The notes beneath the pieces are model-generated. The model did not search any database, was not told where the DNA came from, and was given only the letters and a program-made list of their open reading frames with translations. From contig JAOIQU010000001.1 of assembly GCA_028141885.1 (NCBI GenBank), positions 24,320-88,319 of the forward strand: a stretch of DNA of 64,000 nt, given 5' to 3'. Both the position numbers and the translations under genes were made by a program. How positions within the stretch are numbered: position 1 is the stretch's first letter; each line of letters begins with the position of its first letter. Origin of the DNA: Flavobacteriales bacterium. GTDB taxonomy: Bacteria; Bacteroidota; Bacteroidia; Flavobacteriales; UA16. Below are positions 32,938 through 40,728 of the stretch, in pieces.

Positions 32938-33407
32938 TTGTGCCTTTCGACCTCTACAATTTGGGCACCGCCTTTGACGACGCGGGGTTGATGCCACGCG
33001 ATTGGGAATCAGTGCTCATGCGCAACGAAGGACATTTCACGGCTTTCGACTCGTGCATTTCGGCAACATCGTTGTCACGCGCGATTGGTGAAACCAATGT
33101 GATCGACATGCTCATTGGCTTTTGGTTCAACACGCTCAGTGAGGACCAACAAATTGACGTGGGCATGATGTTGCACGGCGACACCGATGTGCCTGACAAC
33201 ATCGCCGATTTGGTTGATGTGTCTGACCTCATCGACGTCCCTCACGACCACTTGTCGGGCGCCGTTGCCATGACAATCATGTTTGGCACGGGTCGCGTCA
33301 AAGACATCATGCAAACGGTCCACGCCGACCCTGAACGCCTGGCGCTTGACAAATGCCAGGTGATCGCTGAGGTGGTGGCGTCGATGTTCAAACCACTGCC
33401 CTTCTAA
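32934..33407 (+). CDS. Early phage protein of unknown function
   Basis: 157 residues, acidic, mostly helical (SRAIGETNVIDMLIGFWFNT, QIDVGMMLHGDTDVPDN, DKCQVIAEVVASMFK). The protein ends in KPLPF, similar to SSB tail peptides, which may be chance. It shares its last base with the next start. No family recognised. Confidence 0.55.
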   Translation: MIVPFDLYNLGTAFDDAGLMPRDWESVLMRNEGHFTAFDSCISATSLSRAIGETNVIDMLIGFWFNTLSEDQQIDVGMMLHGDTDVPDNIADLVDVSDLIDVPHDHLSGAVAMTIMFGTGRVKDIMQTVHADPERLALDKCQVIAEVVASMFKPLPF

Positions 33408-33787
33408 TGGCGGGCGCCTTTGTGTATGGCCAACCTGATCCCAAATCAGTGGTCGGCCTGGAAAACCACGCATTCACGGCCTACTGTGGCCGCGTGTGCG
33501 ACATCCTCGGATTGGAACTGTCTTTGGTGTTGTCCGACAAACGACACCACAGGGTGGTCAAGACACGGCAAATGCTGATGGCAATTGCCGCCGTGGAACT
33601 GCAATGGACCCTCATGAAGGTCGGCGACTTCTTTGGCCGTGATCACACCACTGTGGTCCATGCCAAAAAGGAAATCAGCAATCGAATCGAGTTGGGCGAC
33701 GGTGGCGCATGGTTTGAGGCCTGCGCACGTGCCTGCTCACTCGCCTTCGAGGAAACGTACAAAACGAAAATCTCAAACCTATTCTGA
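33407..33787 (+). CDS. Stand-alone DnaA domain IV-like DNA-binding protein
   Basis: 126 residues. VVKTRQMLMAIAAVELQW and VGDFFGRDHTTVVHAKKEI closely follow the DnaA C-terminal signature (R..AM.L......I...FGGRDHTTV.HA), including the DHTTV loop that reads the DnaA box. No AAA+ domain is present. It probably binds the phage origin or competes with host DnaA. It sits directly before the SSB-like gene. Confidence 0.85.
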   Translation: MAGAFVYGQPDPKSVVGLENHAFTAYCGRVCDILGLELSLVLSDKRHHRVVKTRQMLMAIAAVELQWTLMKVGDFFGRDHTTVVHAKKEISNRIELGDGGAWFEACARACSLAFEETYKTKISNLF

Positions 33788-34083
33788 TGGCTTACAACCA
33801 AAAAATTTCCCTCAACATCAACGTGGACAACGTCCAAAAATCGGCTCTGTACAAGGGCGAAAAAGGCACCTACTTGCGCCTCACTGTCATCCCAACCCCT
33901 GACAATCAGTGGAACGATTACATGTGCACTCAGTACATGGGCAAAGGGACGGACGATGTGATTTTGGGCAACGGTCGTGACCTGGTGTTCAACGACAACA
34001 ACAGTGGCAACAACACGTCAGGTCAGGCGCCCACAGGCCCTGCCGCGCCCTCAAACTCCAATGAGGACGGATTGCCTTTCTGA
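33787..34083 (+). CDS. SSB-like single-stranded DNA-binding protein
   Basis: 98 residues. The first ~65 residues are strand-rich (KISLNINVDNVQKSALYKG, TYLRLTVIPTPDNQWN) and fit a small OB fold. An Asn/Gly/Pro-rich linker and the tail SNEDGLPF follow. This is like the acidic tip (DDDIPF) through which bacterial SSBs recruit partners. The assignment is inferred from architecture and location, not from sequence identity. Confidence 0.6.
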   Translation: MAYNQKISLNINVDNVQKSALYKGEKGTYLRLTVIPTPDNQWNDYMCTQYMGKGTDDVILGNGRDLVFNDNNSGNNTSGQAPTGPAAPSNSNEDGLPF

Positions 34084-34139
34084 TCACGTGCGATGATCCA
34101 ATCAAGGGCGCTTGATGCGCCCACCTCGGATGCCTTGAC

Positions 34140-34172
34140 AGGCCCCGTGGAATTTGCCATGGGGCCTTTTTT
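34140..34172 (+). terminator. Rho-independent terminator inside the early operon
   Basis: AGGCCCC...GGGGCCTTTTTT with a 14-nt loop that can extend the stem (TGG/CCA). It lies between the SSB-like gene and the helicase gene, 20 nt before the next start. Confidence 0.75.
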
Positions 34173-34191
34173 ACCTCCAAACTGAAAGACA

Positions 34192-35142
34192 TTGAGCACA
34201 AACAACATCCCAATTTTCAAACCCACTGACGCATCGATGGCAATCGATCGCGTCCGTCGTGAGGGCACCCGTGGCGGTGTGTCAACAGGGTTCGCCTCCC
34301 TTGATCAGTTCATCACGATTCGGCCAGGTTTTCCCCTGTTCATGGCGGGTTCGCCATACGCGGGGAAATCATTGTTCGCCAAACAACTGTTGGTGAACCT
34401 CTCACGCCTGCATGGATGGAAACATTGCGTGTACCTCGGCGAGGATGGCAATGTGGCCGATCTGACTGTGGACCTCGCTGAAATGTACGTGGGCAAAACC
34501 GCCCGCATGCTCAACGATGATGGCACGGACAACCCCGATGCCATGAGCGAATCCGAGTTCATCAGTGCGGTCAGTTGGGTCGATGCTCATTTTTTCATGT
34601 GTGATCCCGATGCCCTTAACATCCCATCGTTTGACCTGGCGACCTTTTACGATTGGGTCGCCCACTGCGAGCACCAACACGCGGTCAAGTTCAACACCAC
34701 TGTCATCGACCCGTGGAACGACGTTGACATGGACATTGCAGGCAAGGGCGGGCGTGAGGACCTGTTTTTGGCCGATGCGCTCAAATTGGTGCGCGACACC
34801 TCGCGGAAAAATGACAGGGTTGACATCCTGATCACTCACATTGCCGCACCTCAGACCATGTACACGTCAGGATCAGGGCGGCGCTACGCCGCACCTGCTG
34901 AACCAAACCAATGGGCGGGTGGGCAAACCTGGCATCGCCGATCGTACACGATGATCATGGTGTACCGACCGCCTGCACCTGACACGATCAAAATGGGCCG
35001 ATCCGAAATCACAACATCACGCGGTGAATCCTGGATCATGGTTCAAAAGGCCAAACCTCGCGGTGTCGGCAAACTCGGCACATGCCGCCTGTGGTTTGAC
35101 CCAACGACGAATCAGTACGCCGAAACACCACCCGAATCATGA
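34192..35142 (+). CDS. DnaB/Twinkle-like RecA-fold helicase ATPase
   Basis: 316 residues with TTG start (an ATG at codon 16 is an alternative). VSTGFASLDQFITIRPGFPL, GSPYAGKSLFAKQLLVNLS (Walker A), YLGEDG, TTVIDPWNDVD (Walker B) and ITHIAAPQ (sensor/H3) match the DnaB C-terminal ATPase as in Twinkle-type helicases. No primase or DnaB N-terminal domain is present, so host DnaG would be needed. It is placed after a terminator, hence its expression is separable. Confidence 0.78.
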   Translation: MSTNNIPIFKPTDASMAIDRVRREGTRGGVSTGFASLDQFITIRPGFPLFMAGSPYAGKSLFAKQLLVNLSRLHGWKHCVYLGEDGNVADLTVDLAEMYVGKTARMLNDDGTDNPDAMSESEFISAVSWVDAHFFMCDPDALNIPSFDLATFYDWVAHCEHQHAVKFNTTVIDPWNDVDMDIAGKGGREDLFLADALKLVRDTSRKNDRVDILITHIAAPQTMYTSGSGRRYAAPAEPNQWAGGQTWHRRSYTMIMVYRPPAPDTIKMGRSEITTSRGESWIMVQKAKPRGVGKLGTCRLWFDPTTNQYAETPPES

Positions 35143-35513
35143 TGCACCCACCCAAACGGCAACACCAAATCCACGGCATCATGTACGCATGGGAGGGCCT
35201 TGACCTCATTTTGTTGCGGTGCGAAATGGATGTGGACGCCACACGCCTGGAAACGGCATTGGATCAAGCGGGCGACAATGTTTCTGAGGAACGACGTAAG
35301 TACACGACGGACATGATCAACAACATTCGCCTTGCGGTGATCGCACTGATGGACATTGAAAGTGAACGGAACATCGCCATCAACAACGCGACATCCGAGA
35401 AAATGGCCCACGTCAGGACACTCAACGCCTTGAATGAGGCCAACGACAAAATCAAACAACTGACCATTGAGGGCGACAACCTACGTCGTGCCCTCCAACA
35501 ACAAATGAAATGA
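35139..35513 (+). CDS. Coiled-coil phage protein of unknown function
   Basis: 124 residues, almost all helical, with a long C-terminal coiled coil (NALNEANDKIKQLTIEGDNL). It overlaps both neighbours by 4 bp, so it is translationally coupled to the helicase and the annealing-like gene. Confidence 0.55.
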   Translation: MMHPPKRQHQIHGIMYAWEGLDLILLRCEMDVDATRLETALDQAGDNVSEERRKYTTDMINNIRLAVIALMDIESERNIAINNATSEKMAHVRTLNALNEANDKIKQLTIEGDNLRRALQQQMK

Positions 35514-35902
35514 AACAACTGAACGACACTGAACGGGCGCAATTGCGCGCCCTCTTTGAGGCCAACGGCCTGACCCGTGATGACATCTTTGTTCATCGCA
35601 ATTTCACCATCGTGCGACGCTCAGGCATCGAGCGCATCGCGGCCAAACAAAACATCCATGTCACCTTTGAGGTGGTCCAATGCGATCGGGATTTTGTGGT
35701 CATGAAAGCCCACGGCCATCGTCAGGGCGATGAATCAGGGCGCCGCGTGGAAACGTTTGGGTCGGCAACGACTGAAAATTGCATGTCCAAACACCTGGTC
35801 GAAATGGCTGAGAAACGCGCGATGTCACGCGCGGTCCTCAAACTGACCAACCTGTATGAATGCGGTGTGTTTGGCGAGGACGAGGATGTGCACCGCGACT
35901 GA
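35510..35902 (+). CDS. Phage protein with AEKRAxSRAxL motif, possible ssDNA annealing factor
   Basis: 130 residues. RNFTIVRRSGIERIAAKQNI and IHVTFEVVQCDRDFVVMKAH form a strand region. MSKHLVEMAEKRAMSRAVL then KLTNLYECGVFGEDE is a conserved helix seen in Bacteroidota phage proteins. It is similar in style to the AETRAxxRAL helix of Rad52/ERF-type annealing proteins. Neighbourhood (helicase, SSB) supports recombination, but this is a weak inference. Confidence 0.5.
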   Translation: MKQLNDTERAQLRALFEANGLTRDDIFVHRNFTIVRRSGIERIAAKQNIHVTFEVVQCDRDFVVMKAHGHRQGDESGRRVETFGSATTENCMSKHLVEMAEKRAMSRAVLKLTNLYECGVFGEDEDVHRD

Positions 35903-36170
35903 TCATTGGTTTGATCAAATGATCAACGAACAACGGATGGCCACTGACGCCGTCCGTTTTCGTTTGGAACAACTGTTGTTCACTGCGGTGATCCACGACC
36001 GTCGTGAACTGTGGCACTTTGAAACGGCCATCATGAGCGATGACCTGACCGATGATCAGGCATCGGACCTCATGCGCGCCCTGCATGATCGGCAACGTCG
36101 CATCCCTGACATGTACGCCCCATCGCAATCGGATGTGGCCAAATGGATTCGATCGTTTTGCTTCACTTGA
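35886..36170 (+). CDS. Small early phage protein of unknown function
   Basis: 94 residues from ATG 35886, overlapping the previous gene by 17 bp. Helical and rich in Asp/Arg (TDAVRFRLEQLLFTAVIHDR, DDQASDLMRALHDRQRR). Last gene of the early operon. It overlaps the convergent integrase end by 8 bp. Confidence 0.5.
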   Translation: MCTATDHWFDQMINEQRMATDAVRFRLEQLLFTAVIHDRRELWHFETAIMSDDLTDDQASDLMRALHDRQRRIPDMYAPSQSDVAKWIRSFCFT

Positions 36171-37494
36171 AAGCGGCCAACAGTTTGTCCGTGGCCCTTT
36201 TGCTGACATCGGTTTGGGTGACGTTCAGGTACGTCATCAACGCCGCCTCAGTGGTGTGGCCTGTCAAGGCCCTCAGTTCGCCCGCCGACAACACACCCAT
36301 GTTGTACAAATTGGTCGCAAACGACCGACGGGCCGTGTGGAATGACACCATTTCACTCAGTTGCTTGGTCAACCCAACTTGTTTGTCAATGGATGTTGAG
36401 GGTGTCTGAATGGTGCGATCCAATCCCGCCACACGGATCAACTCTTTGAGCAAAACGTTGACCTTTTGTTCGTTCATGATCCTGGGCAACTGACCACCGT
36501 GTTTTTCAATCACATCCCTGGCGCCTGGCAACGTCGGAACCGTCACGGTTGCATTGGTTTTGGCTTGGACAAACGTGATGTGATCAGGGCATGACCCGCC
36601 GTTTTCTTTCCAGGCGTCAGCAATCAAATCAGGCATCCGCTTGATGTCGCTGATCCTGGCGCCCGTCCAACACGCCAAAACGAACATGTCACGCACCACC
36701 TCCATTGCGGTGGCCTCAGGCCCTTGCGGGCCTTTCCTTTTGCGTTTGCTGAGGTCACAGGTGGCCAGGGTCGCCAATTCCTCAGGCGTCAAATGCACTT
36801 TGACTGTTGGAATCGGCCTGACTTTCATGATGTCCGAATCCCAGGCAATGCGATTGGAGTGGACGCCGCGTTCAAATGCCACCCGCGTCCATGCCCTCAG
36901 GATTTTCAAATCACGCCCAATGGTGTTCAGGTTGACGGCGGGCCTTTGCAATTGACCATTCACGACCTGGTCGTTGCCCCTCCAACGAATGAAATGGGCC
37001 ACCCACTGTTCATTGATGTCCTCCCACACGATGTCACGCCCGCCGTTTTCCCACCGTTTGAAATCAAACAACATGTCGTGGACGTTTCGGTACTGTTCCA
37101 AACGACCTGATGTGATGCGGGTGCCCTGCTTGGTCATGCGCTCACCGTTTTCACATTCCTCCATGAACTCGGTGATCCATTGGTTGACTGTCAATTTGGA
37201 TTTGGGTGCCTTGCCCTCCACGCGACGTTTCAAACCCTCTTTGATCGCGGTGGCGCTCAGGACCTCACCACGATCAATTGCGTCCATGACAGTGCGTTCA
37301 AATGCGTTCACAAACTTGTCCAACTGCGCTTGGACCTTTGGATGACCGTTGATGCGCTCACGCTTGGCGTCCCAATCCTTAGGGTCAATGCTCACGCCCG
37401 TGGTCATTTTGATTCGGCGACCTTCAACGGTCGCACGAATTTGAATGCGCGTTGTTTTGGCTTCGGGGCGATGGAGGATCAAACTGTGTTTCAT
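36163..37494 (-). CDS. int: Tyrosine integrase
   Basis: 443 residues from ATG 37494; a longer frame to 37638 would run through arm repeats and is rejected. The N-terminal arm-binding domain (residues 1-95) is followed by a SAM-like core-binding domain (LTVNQWITEFMEECENGERM). The catalytic residues are Arg (ACWTGARISDIKRM), Lys (FVQAKTNATVTVP), HTARRSFATNLYNMG (HxxR), GHTTEAALMTYLN (His and Tyr). It integrates the phage at the tRNA-Arg 3' end 170 bp away. It ends in KLLAAFK, convergent with the early operon. Confidence 0.95.
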   Translation of the reverse strand: MKHSLILHRPEAKTTRIQIRATVEGRRIKMTTGVSIDPKDWDAKRERINGHPKVQAQLDKFVNAFERTVMDAIDRGEVLSATAIKEGLKRRVEGKAPKSKLTVNQWITEFMEECENGERMTKQGTRITSGRLEQYRNVHDMLFDFKRWENGGRDIVWEDINEQWVAHFIRWRGNDQVVNGQLQRPAVNLNTIGRDLKILRAWTRVAFERGVHSNRIAWDSDIMKVRPIPTVKVHLTPEELATLATCDLSKRKRKGPQGPEATAMEVVRDMFVLACWTGARISDIKRMPDLIADAWKENGGSCPDHITFVQAKTNATVTVPTLPGARDVIEKHGGQLPRIMNEQKVNVLLKELIRVAGLDRTIQTPSTSIDKQVGLTKQLSEMVSFHTARRSFATNLYNMGVLSAGELRALTGHTTEAALMTYLNVTQTDVSKRATDKLLAAFK

Positions 37495-37536
37495 GCGGTT
37501 GACGTTTTGGTGTTCGCTTGATCCACGATCGGGGCC

Positions 37537-37563
37537 AAATGGGGGCCAAAATGGGGGCCACTT
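37537..37563. repeat. Putative integrase arm site, right
   Basis: 27-bp perfect copy of 10865-10891 in the same orientation, between the integrase start and attR. A further GGGGCCAAA block precedes it at 37531. Confidence 0.55.
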
Positions 37564-37667
37564 TTTCGTTTCGACAACGTTTCCAAACGACGTTTGTTTT
37601 CGTCTGTTTCGATGTTGCCCCCACTGTGAACCCCGCAAACACTGGGGTTTTCCGCAAGGTAAGGCAC

Positions 37668-37723
37668 AAAAAAACCCGCCACCAAAGGGAAACGGGTTTT
37701 GTTGAAAAGTGATCCCACAGGGA
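37668..37723. repeat. attR, with replacement tRNA terminator
   Basis: Right copy of the att repeat. It includes the phage-borne hairpin AAAACCCG...CGGGTTTT (37671-37700), which followed by T7 on the minus strand now terminates tRNA-Arg. It also holds the tRNA 3' end. Confidence 0.85.
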
Positions 37724-37783
37724 CTCGAACCCCGAACCGTCTGCTTAGAAGGCAGATGCTCTATCCTGTTGAGCTATGGGACC
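37710..37783 (-). tRNA. tRNA-Arg (UCU)
   Basis: 74 nt on the minus strand. Acceptor GGTCCCA/TGGGATC, D arm, anticodon loop CTTCTAA (anticodon TCT), T arm GGTTCGAGTCC. CCA is not encoded. The last ~14 nt come from the phage att site but restore a correct gene. A CATCTTTG box (37816-37823, one mismatch to TAnnTTTG) lies upstream. Confidence 0.95.
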
Positions 37784-37860
37784 AAAACGCGATGCGTCCA
37801 TCTACGTTCAGGTTGCAAAGATGTGACGGAACAGGCACGCTTGTCGCATTCTTGAACACA

Positions 37861-37893
37861 AAAAAAGGGCCATCCCAGTGGACGGCCCTTTTT
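37861..37893 (-). terminator. Rho-independent (bidirectional) terminator
   Basis: AAAAAAGGGC...GCCCTTTTT hairpin downstream of the Cys-rich gene, also facing tRNA-Arg. Confidence 0.75.
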
Positions 37894-37913
37894 GCTTTCC
37901 AGCCAAGCTGGAA

Positions 37914-38273
37914 TCAATTGCCTTTGGTCAGACCAGAGGTCTTGTCACCACCTTTCTTCTTGGACTTCTTCTTTTTCTTGTCGTCAGTCGTGGCAGAAGC
38001 GCTGCCTGACTTGCTGCAACATCCGGAAGATGAAGACTTGCTGCAAGAAGCGCCCTTGGCGTCCGTGGAAGCAGATGCGCCCTTAGAGCAACATCCCGCA
38101 GACTTGGACTTTTCGCAGGTGGCTTTGTCACCTTTGGTGCACGAAGTCTTTTGGGCATCCTTGGAACAAGTTTGCTCAGTCTTGGCCTTTTTGTCGGCAG
38201 GAGCTTGAGTGGATTGTGCAGACGCGGCAAATGCGAACAACGCGAAGGCACCGAGGAAAAGAAGCTTTTTCAT
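37914..38273 (-). CDS. Small secreted Cys/Lys-rich protein
   Basis: 119 residues from ATG 38273. The signal peptide is MKKLLFLGAFALFAFAASAQ. The mature part is low complexity: Cys pairs (SAGCCSKG, SSGCCSKSG) and single Cys in a Ser/Lys background, then a Lys-rich run (DDKKKKKSKKKGGDK). Eight or more Cys suggest metal binding or disulfide cross-linking outside the cytoplasm. No family recognised; low-complexity secreted proteins of this type occur in Bacteroidota. Confidence 0.7.
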   Translation of the reverse strand: MKKLLFLGAFALFAFAASAQSTQAPADKKAKTEQTCSKDAQKTSCTKGDKATCEKSKSAGCCSKGASASTDAKGASCSKSSSSGCCSKSGSASATTDDKKKKKSKKKGGDKTSGLTKGN

Positions 38274-38377
38274 AGTGTTGTTGAGTTTCTGGATTCTTGA
38301 AAACGTCCTTGTGGACATCTGTACTGCCAAGATACAAACTCCTTTTGCATGAGTCGCTGTACAAGAAAGGATTTCAC

Positions 38378-38385
38378 TATTTTTG
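38378..38385 (+). promoter_or_regulatory. Promoter -7 box TATTTTTG for tRNA-Ser
   Basis: Exact TAnnTTTG match 45 nt before the tRNA-Ser gene. Confidence 0.5.
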
Positions 38386-38430
38386 CCCTCCCCTAAAGTC
38401 GCAAACGAGCATCTGTCCAAGGGGATTTTT

Positions 38431-38515
38431 GGAGAGGTGGCAGAGTGGTAATGCAGCAGCCTGCTAAGCTGTGACCGATTTTTTTGGTCCCCGAGTTCGA
38501 ATCTCGGTCTCTCCG
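38431..38515 (+). tRNA. tRNA-Ser (GCU)
   Basis: 85 nt. GGAGAGG acceptor with TCTCTCC, anticodon loop CTGCTAA (GCT), a long variable arm (TGTGACCGATTTTTTTGGTC) as in class II tRNAs, T loop GTTCGAATC, discriminator G. Confidence 0.95.
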
Positions 38516-38524
38516 CACAAGCGA

Positions 38525-38552
38525 AAAGCCAGCGCGTTGGCGCTGGCTTTTT
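38525..38552 (+). terminator. Rho-independent terminator after tRNA-Ser
   Basis: AAAGCCAGCGC-GTTG-GCGCTGGCTTTTTT perfect stem. The rest of the gap to 38758 holds nothing recognisable. Confidence 0.85.
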
Positions 38553-38758
38553 TGCGTCCAAGACCAGCGACCGAGCTCACTTGAGCTGGACGAAAAGGGC
38601 GCAAAAAAGACGAATCTGCGCCAGGCAGGTGAGGCTTTTCACTTGTCAGCATCACCTTCCAAAAACTTGGCAATTGAAGCGTCAACTTTGAATCAAGGGG
38701 GATTGAGACTCAAACCTCTGGATGGTCCATCATTGAATTGCGTGTTGTAAATTGAAGT

Positions 38759-39706
38759 ATGCTCCGTCGTGAATTTCTCCAAGGCTCAGCCATCGTAGGT
38801 GCCTCGCTGGTGCTCCCACGCATCTTGCGCGCCTCGTCCGGCATGTGGTCGGAAGGAGGAGAACGCACCATTGCGCGGGTGCTGACGGCAAAAAGCACCA
38901 TGGTCCAAAACACGCCCGTCATCCGATCCTTCGCCGGCAACCACACGGACTTGGTCTCGCCATGGGTGATGTTGGATGAGTTTGGCCCCATGAAGATTGA
39001 ACCCGGCACTTTGGGCATGGACATCAAAGCCCACCCCCACGCCGGCATCACGCCCACCACATATCTGATTTCTGGCAGCGGACGTCACACAGACAGCCTC
39101 GCCAACGACATCGTGTATCGCAAGGGCGAGTTCATGCTCTTCAGCTCGGGACGGGGGGCGATCCACGAGGAAGTGTCGAGCGACGAAATCCGGCTCGACG
39201 GCGGAACCGTGCACGGCTTCCAGATTTGGCTCAACACCCCTTCTCAGGAAAAATTTTGCGATCCGTCAACCGTCATTCACCAACGCGAAGACACACCCAT
39301 TGTGGCCCTGGGCGATGCGGAAATCAAGTTGATGATTGGATCACTCAACGGCTGCACCTCTCCCGTGTTCACCTTTTCTCCTGCGTTCTATTACCACATC
39401 ACGTTGCCTGCGGGCGGCAGACTCGACCTGCCTGTAGACCCCACGCACAATGCCTTTGCCCACATCATCGAAGGACAAATTGAAGGCGAAGGACGCAACC
39501 TGCTCCGGGATGAGCAGCTTGCCCTCTACGACCGCGGAGGCGATGTCATGCGTTTCCACGCCTTAGAAAATTCAGAGTTCTTGGTGCTGGGCGGTCAACC
39601 GCTCAATGAGCCTTTGGTCAGCTACGGTCCGTTTGTGATGAATTCGCAAGACCAAATCAACGCCTGCATCCGCAACTACCGCGCAGGCAAAATGGGACAT
39701 CTCTGA
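38759..39706 (+). CDS. Pirin-family protein with Tat-type signal
   Basis: 315 residues. The N-terminus MLRREFLQGSAIVGASLVLP has a twin arginine and hydrophobic core as in Tat signals. The pirin cupin follows: DIKAHPHAGITPTTYLISGS and GRGAIHEEVS give the His/His/Glu metal site, then VHGFQIWLN. A C-terminal cupin includes NAFAHIIEGQ and SYGPFVMNSQDQINACI. Pirins bind Fe or Ni and include quercetinase-like dioxygenases. Export of a folded metal-loaded enzyme would explain the Tat signal. It converges with a second pirin. Confidence 0.85.
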   Translation: MLRREFLQGSAIVGASLVLPRILRASSGMWSEGGERTIARVLTAKSTMVQNTPVIRSFAGNHTDLVSPWVMLDEFGPMKIEPGTLGMDIKAHPHAGITPTTYLISGSGRHTDSLANDIVYRKGEFMLFSSGRGAIHEEVSSDEIRLDGGTVHGFQIWLNTPSQEKFCDPSTVIHQREDTPIVALGDAEIKLMIGSLNGCTSPVFTFSPAFYYHITLPAGGRLDLPVDPTHNAFAHIIEGQIEGEGRNLLRDEQLALYDRGGDVMRFHALENSEFLVLGGQPLNEPLVSYGPFVMNSQDQINACIRNYRAGKMGHL

Positions 39707-39713
39707 GACTCGG

Positions 39714-40586
39714 TCAGCCCCCGACCCGACCAAACTTCCCAGACTGGTATTCCATGAAGGCTTCTCGGATTTCCGCTTCTGTGTTCATCACGAATGGTCC
39801 ATGGGCCACGACAGGTTCGTCGATCACGTCGCCATGACAGAGCAACACCAATGCCTCGTCGTCCCAAGCCGTGAGGTGAACCCCGGTCCCTGAATCGTGA
39901 CTCAGCTCGACCATGGTTCTCGTGGTCGCAGGCACGCCATTGACCTCCACTTCGCCCCGGACCACGTACATCATGACGCCTCTTTCTGAGGAAATCGTCG
40001 TCTCAAACATTGCACCCGGACGCAGCTCAAGCCATGACATGAACAGACCCGTTTGCGAGGCCACCGGGCCACGTTGCCCATCGACTTCGCCCGACACGAT
40101 GTGCCACGCCCATGATGCTTCAGGCCCTGAGACATGAAGCAACTCGTCGCTTTCAAATCCCCGAAACCAAGGCTCGCAACGTTTGAGCGCAGCCGGCAAA
40201 TTCATCCACACCTGAATGATCTCCAGAGGCCCACCCGACTCGAGAAAACTCTCCGGTGAAACTTCAGCGTGTTCGATGCCTCGACCAGCCGTCATCCATT
40301 GCACGCCACCAGGACCAGTGACGAAGGTTGCGCCGGTCGAATCGCCGTGGGCCACTTCGCCGTCAAACACAAACGTGAGCGTCTCAAACCCTTTGTGCGG
40401 ATGGGGCCCAAACGGCAGACCTCCGTTGTTGGGCGGGTACACCTGCGGCCCGTGATGGTTCAGAAACAAAAAAGGATCCAGCGCCGGCAAACTTCCGGTC
40501 GGCAACGCCCGGAACGTCACCAAATCCGCCATTGGCGTCTCAATGGCAGCGTGCAATTGTTTGATCTTCCGGACTCCTTGCTCCAT
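39714..40586 (-). CDS. Pirin-family protein (cytoplasmic)
   Basis: 290 residues from ATG 40586, set by a TACTTTCA box 4 nt upstream. FLFLNHHGPQVYPPNNGGLP, FGPHPHKGFETLTFVFDGEV and GRGIEHAEVSPE carry the pirin metal ligands, and HGPFVMNTEAEIREAFMEYQ the C-terminal block. No signal peptide. By family a metal-dependent redox or dioxygenase protein, sometimes a transcription cofactor. It pairs with the exported pirin only 7 bp away, tail to tail. Confidence 0.9.
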   Translation of the reverse strand: MEQGVRKIKQLHAAIETPMADLVTFRALPTGSLPALDPFLFLNHHGPQVYPPNNGGLPFGPHPHKGFETLTFVFDGEVAHGDSTGATFVTGPGGVQWMTAGRGIEHAEVSPESFLESGGPLEIIQVWMNLPAALKRCEPWFRGFESDELLHVSGPEASWAWHIVSGEVDGQRGPVASQTGLFMSWLELRPGAMFETTISSERGVMMYVVRGEVEVNGVPATTRTMVELSHDSGTGVHLTAWDDEALVLLCHGDVIDEPVVAHGPFVMNTEAEIREAFMEYQSGKFGRVGG

Positions 40587-40590
40587 GGAA

Positions 40591-40598
40591 TGAAAGTA
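40591..40598 (-). promoter_or_regulatory. Promoter -7 box TACTTTCA
   Basis: TAnnTTyG-like box with 4 nt to ATG 40586. Confidence 0.35.
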
Positions 40599-40702
40599 AC
40601 ACACCAAGTCCCGCCGCGTTCAACCTTTGCCTCGCAAAACGCGCACTCTTGCCCGAGCCCAACAAAATTGAGCGCTGGAGATGGTGGAAGGAAAAAGCGC
40701 AC

Positions 40703-40710
40703 TATCTTTG
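40703..40710 (+). promoter_or_regulatory. Promoter -7 box TATCTTTG for tRNA-Pro
   Basis: Exact TAnnTTTG match 18 nt upstream of tRNA-Pro. Confidence 0.6.
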
Positions 40711-40728
40711 CCGTCCTCAATCACGAGG

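Larger units (their letters stand above)
10753..37723. mobile_element. Complete-looking 27-kb siphovirus prophage in tRNA-Arg(UCU)
   Basis: The ends are imperfect direct repeats of about 55 bp covering the tRNA-Arg 3' end and its terminator. A tyrosine integrase sits beside the right end. Gene order is canonical for an HK97-fold siphovirus with a long tail: HNH, small and large terminase, portal, protease, capsid, connectors, tail tube, chaperones with frameshift, tape measure, tail tip, lysis. All structural frames are open, so the element looks intact. Lys codon AAA and Ser codon TCA appear commoner than in flanking host genes. No CI/Cro-type repressor, primase or polymerase was recognised. 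Confidence 0.95.

Noticed and set aside
37495..37638. N-terminal extension of the integrase
   Set aside because: It would translate the GGGGGCC arm repeats; the integrase domain starts cleanly at MKHSLILHRPEAK.
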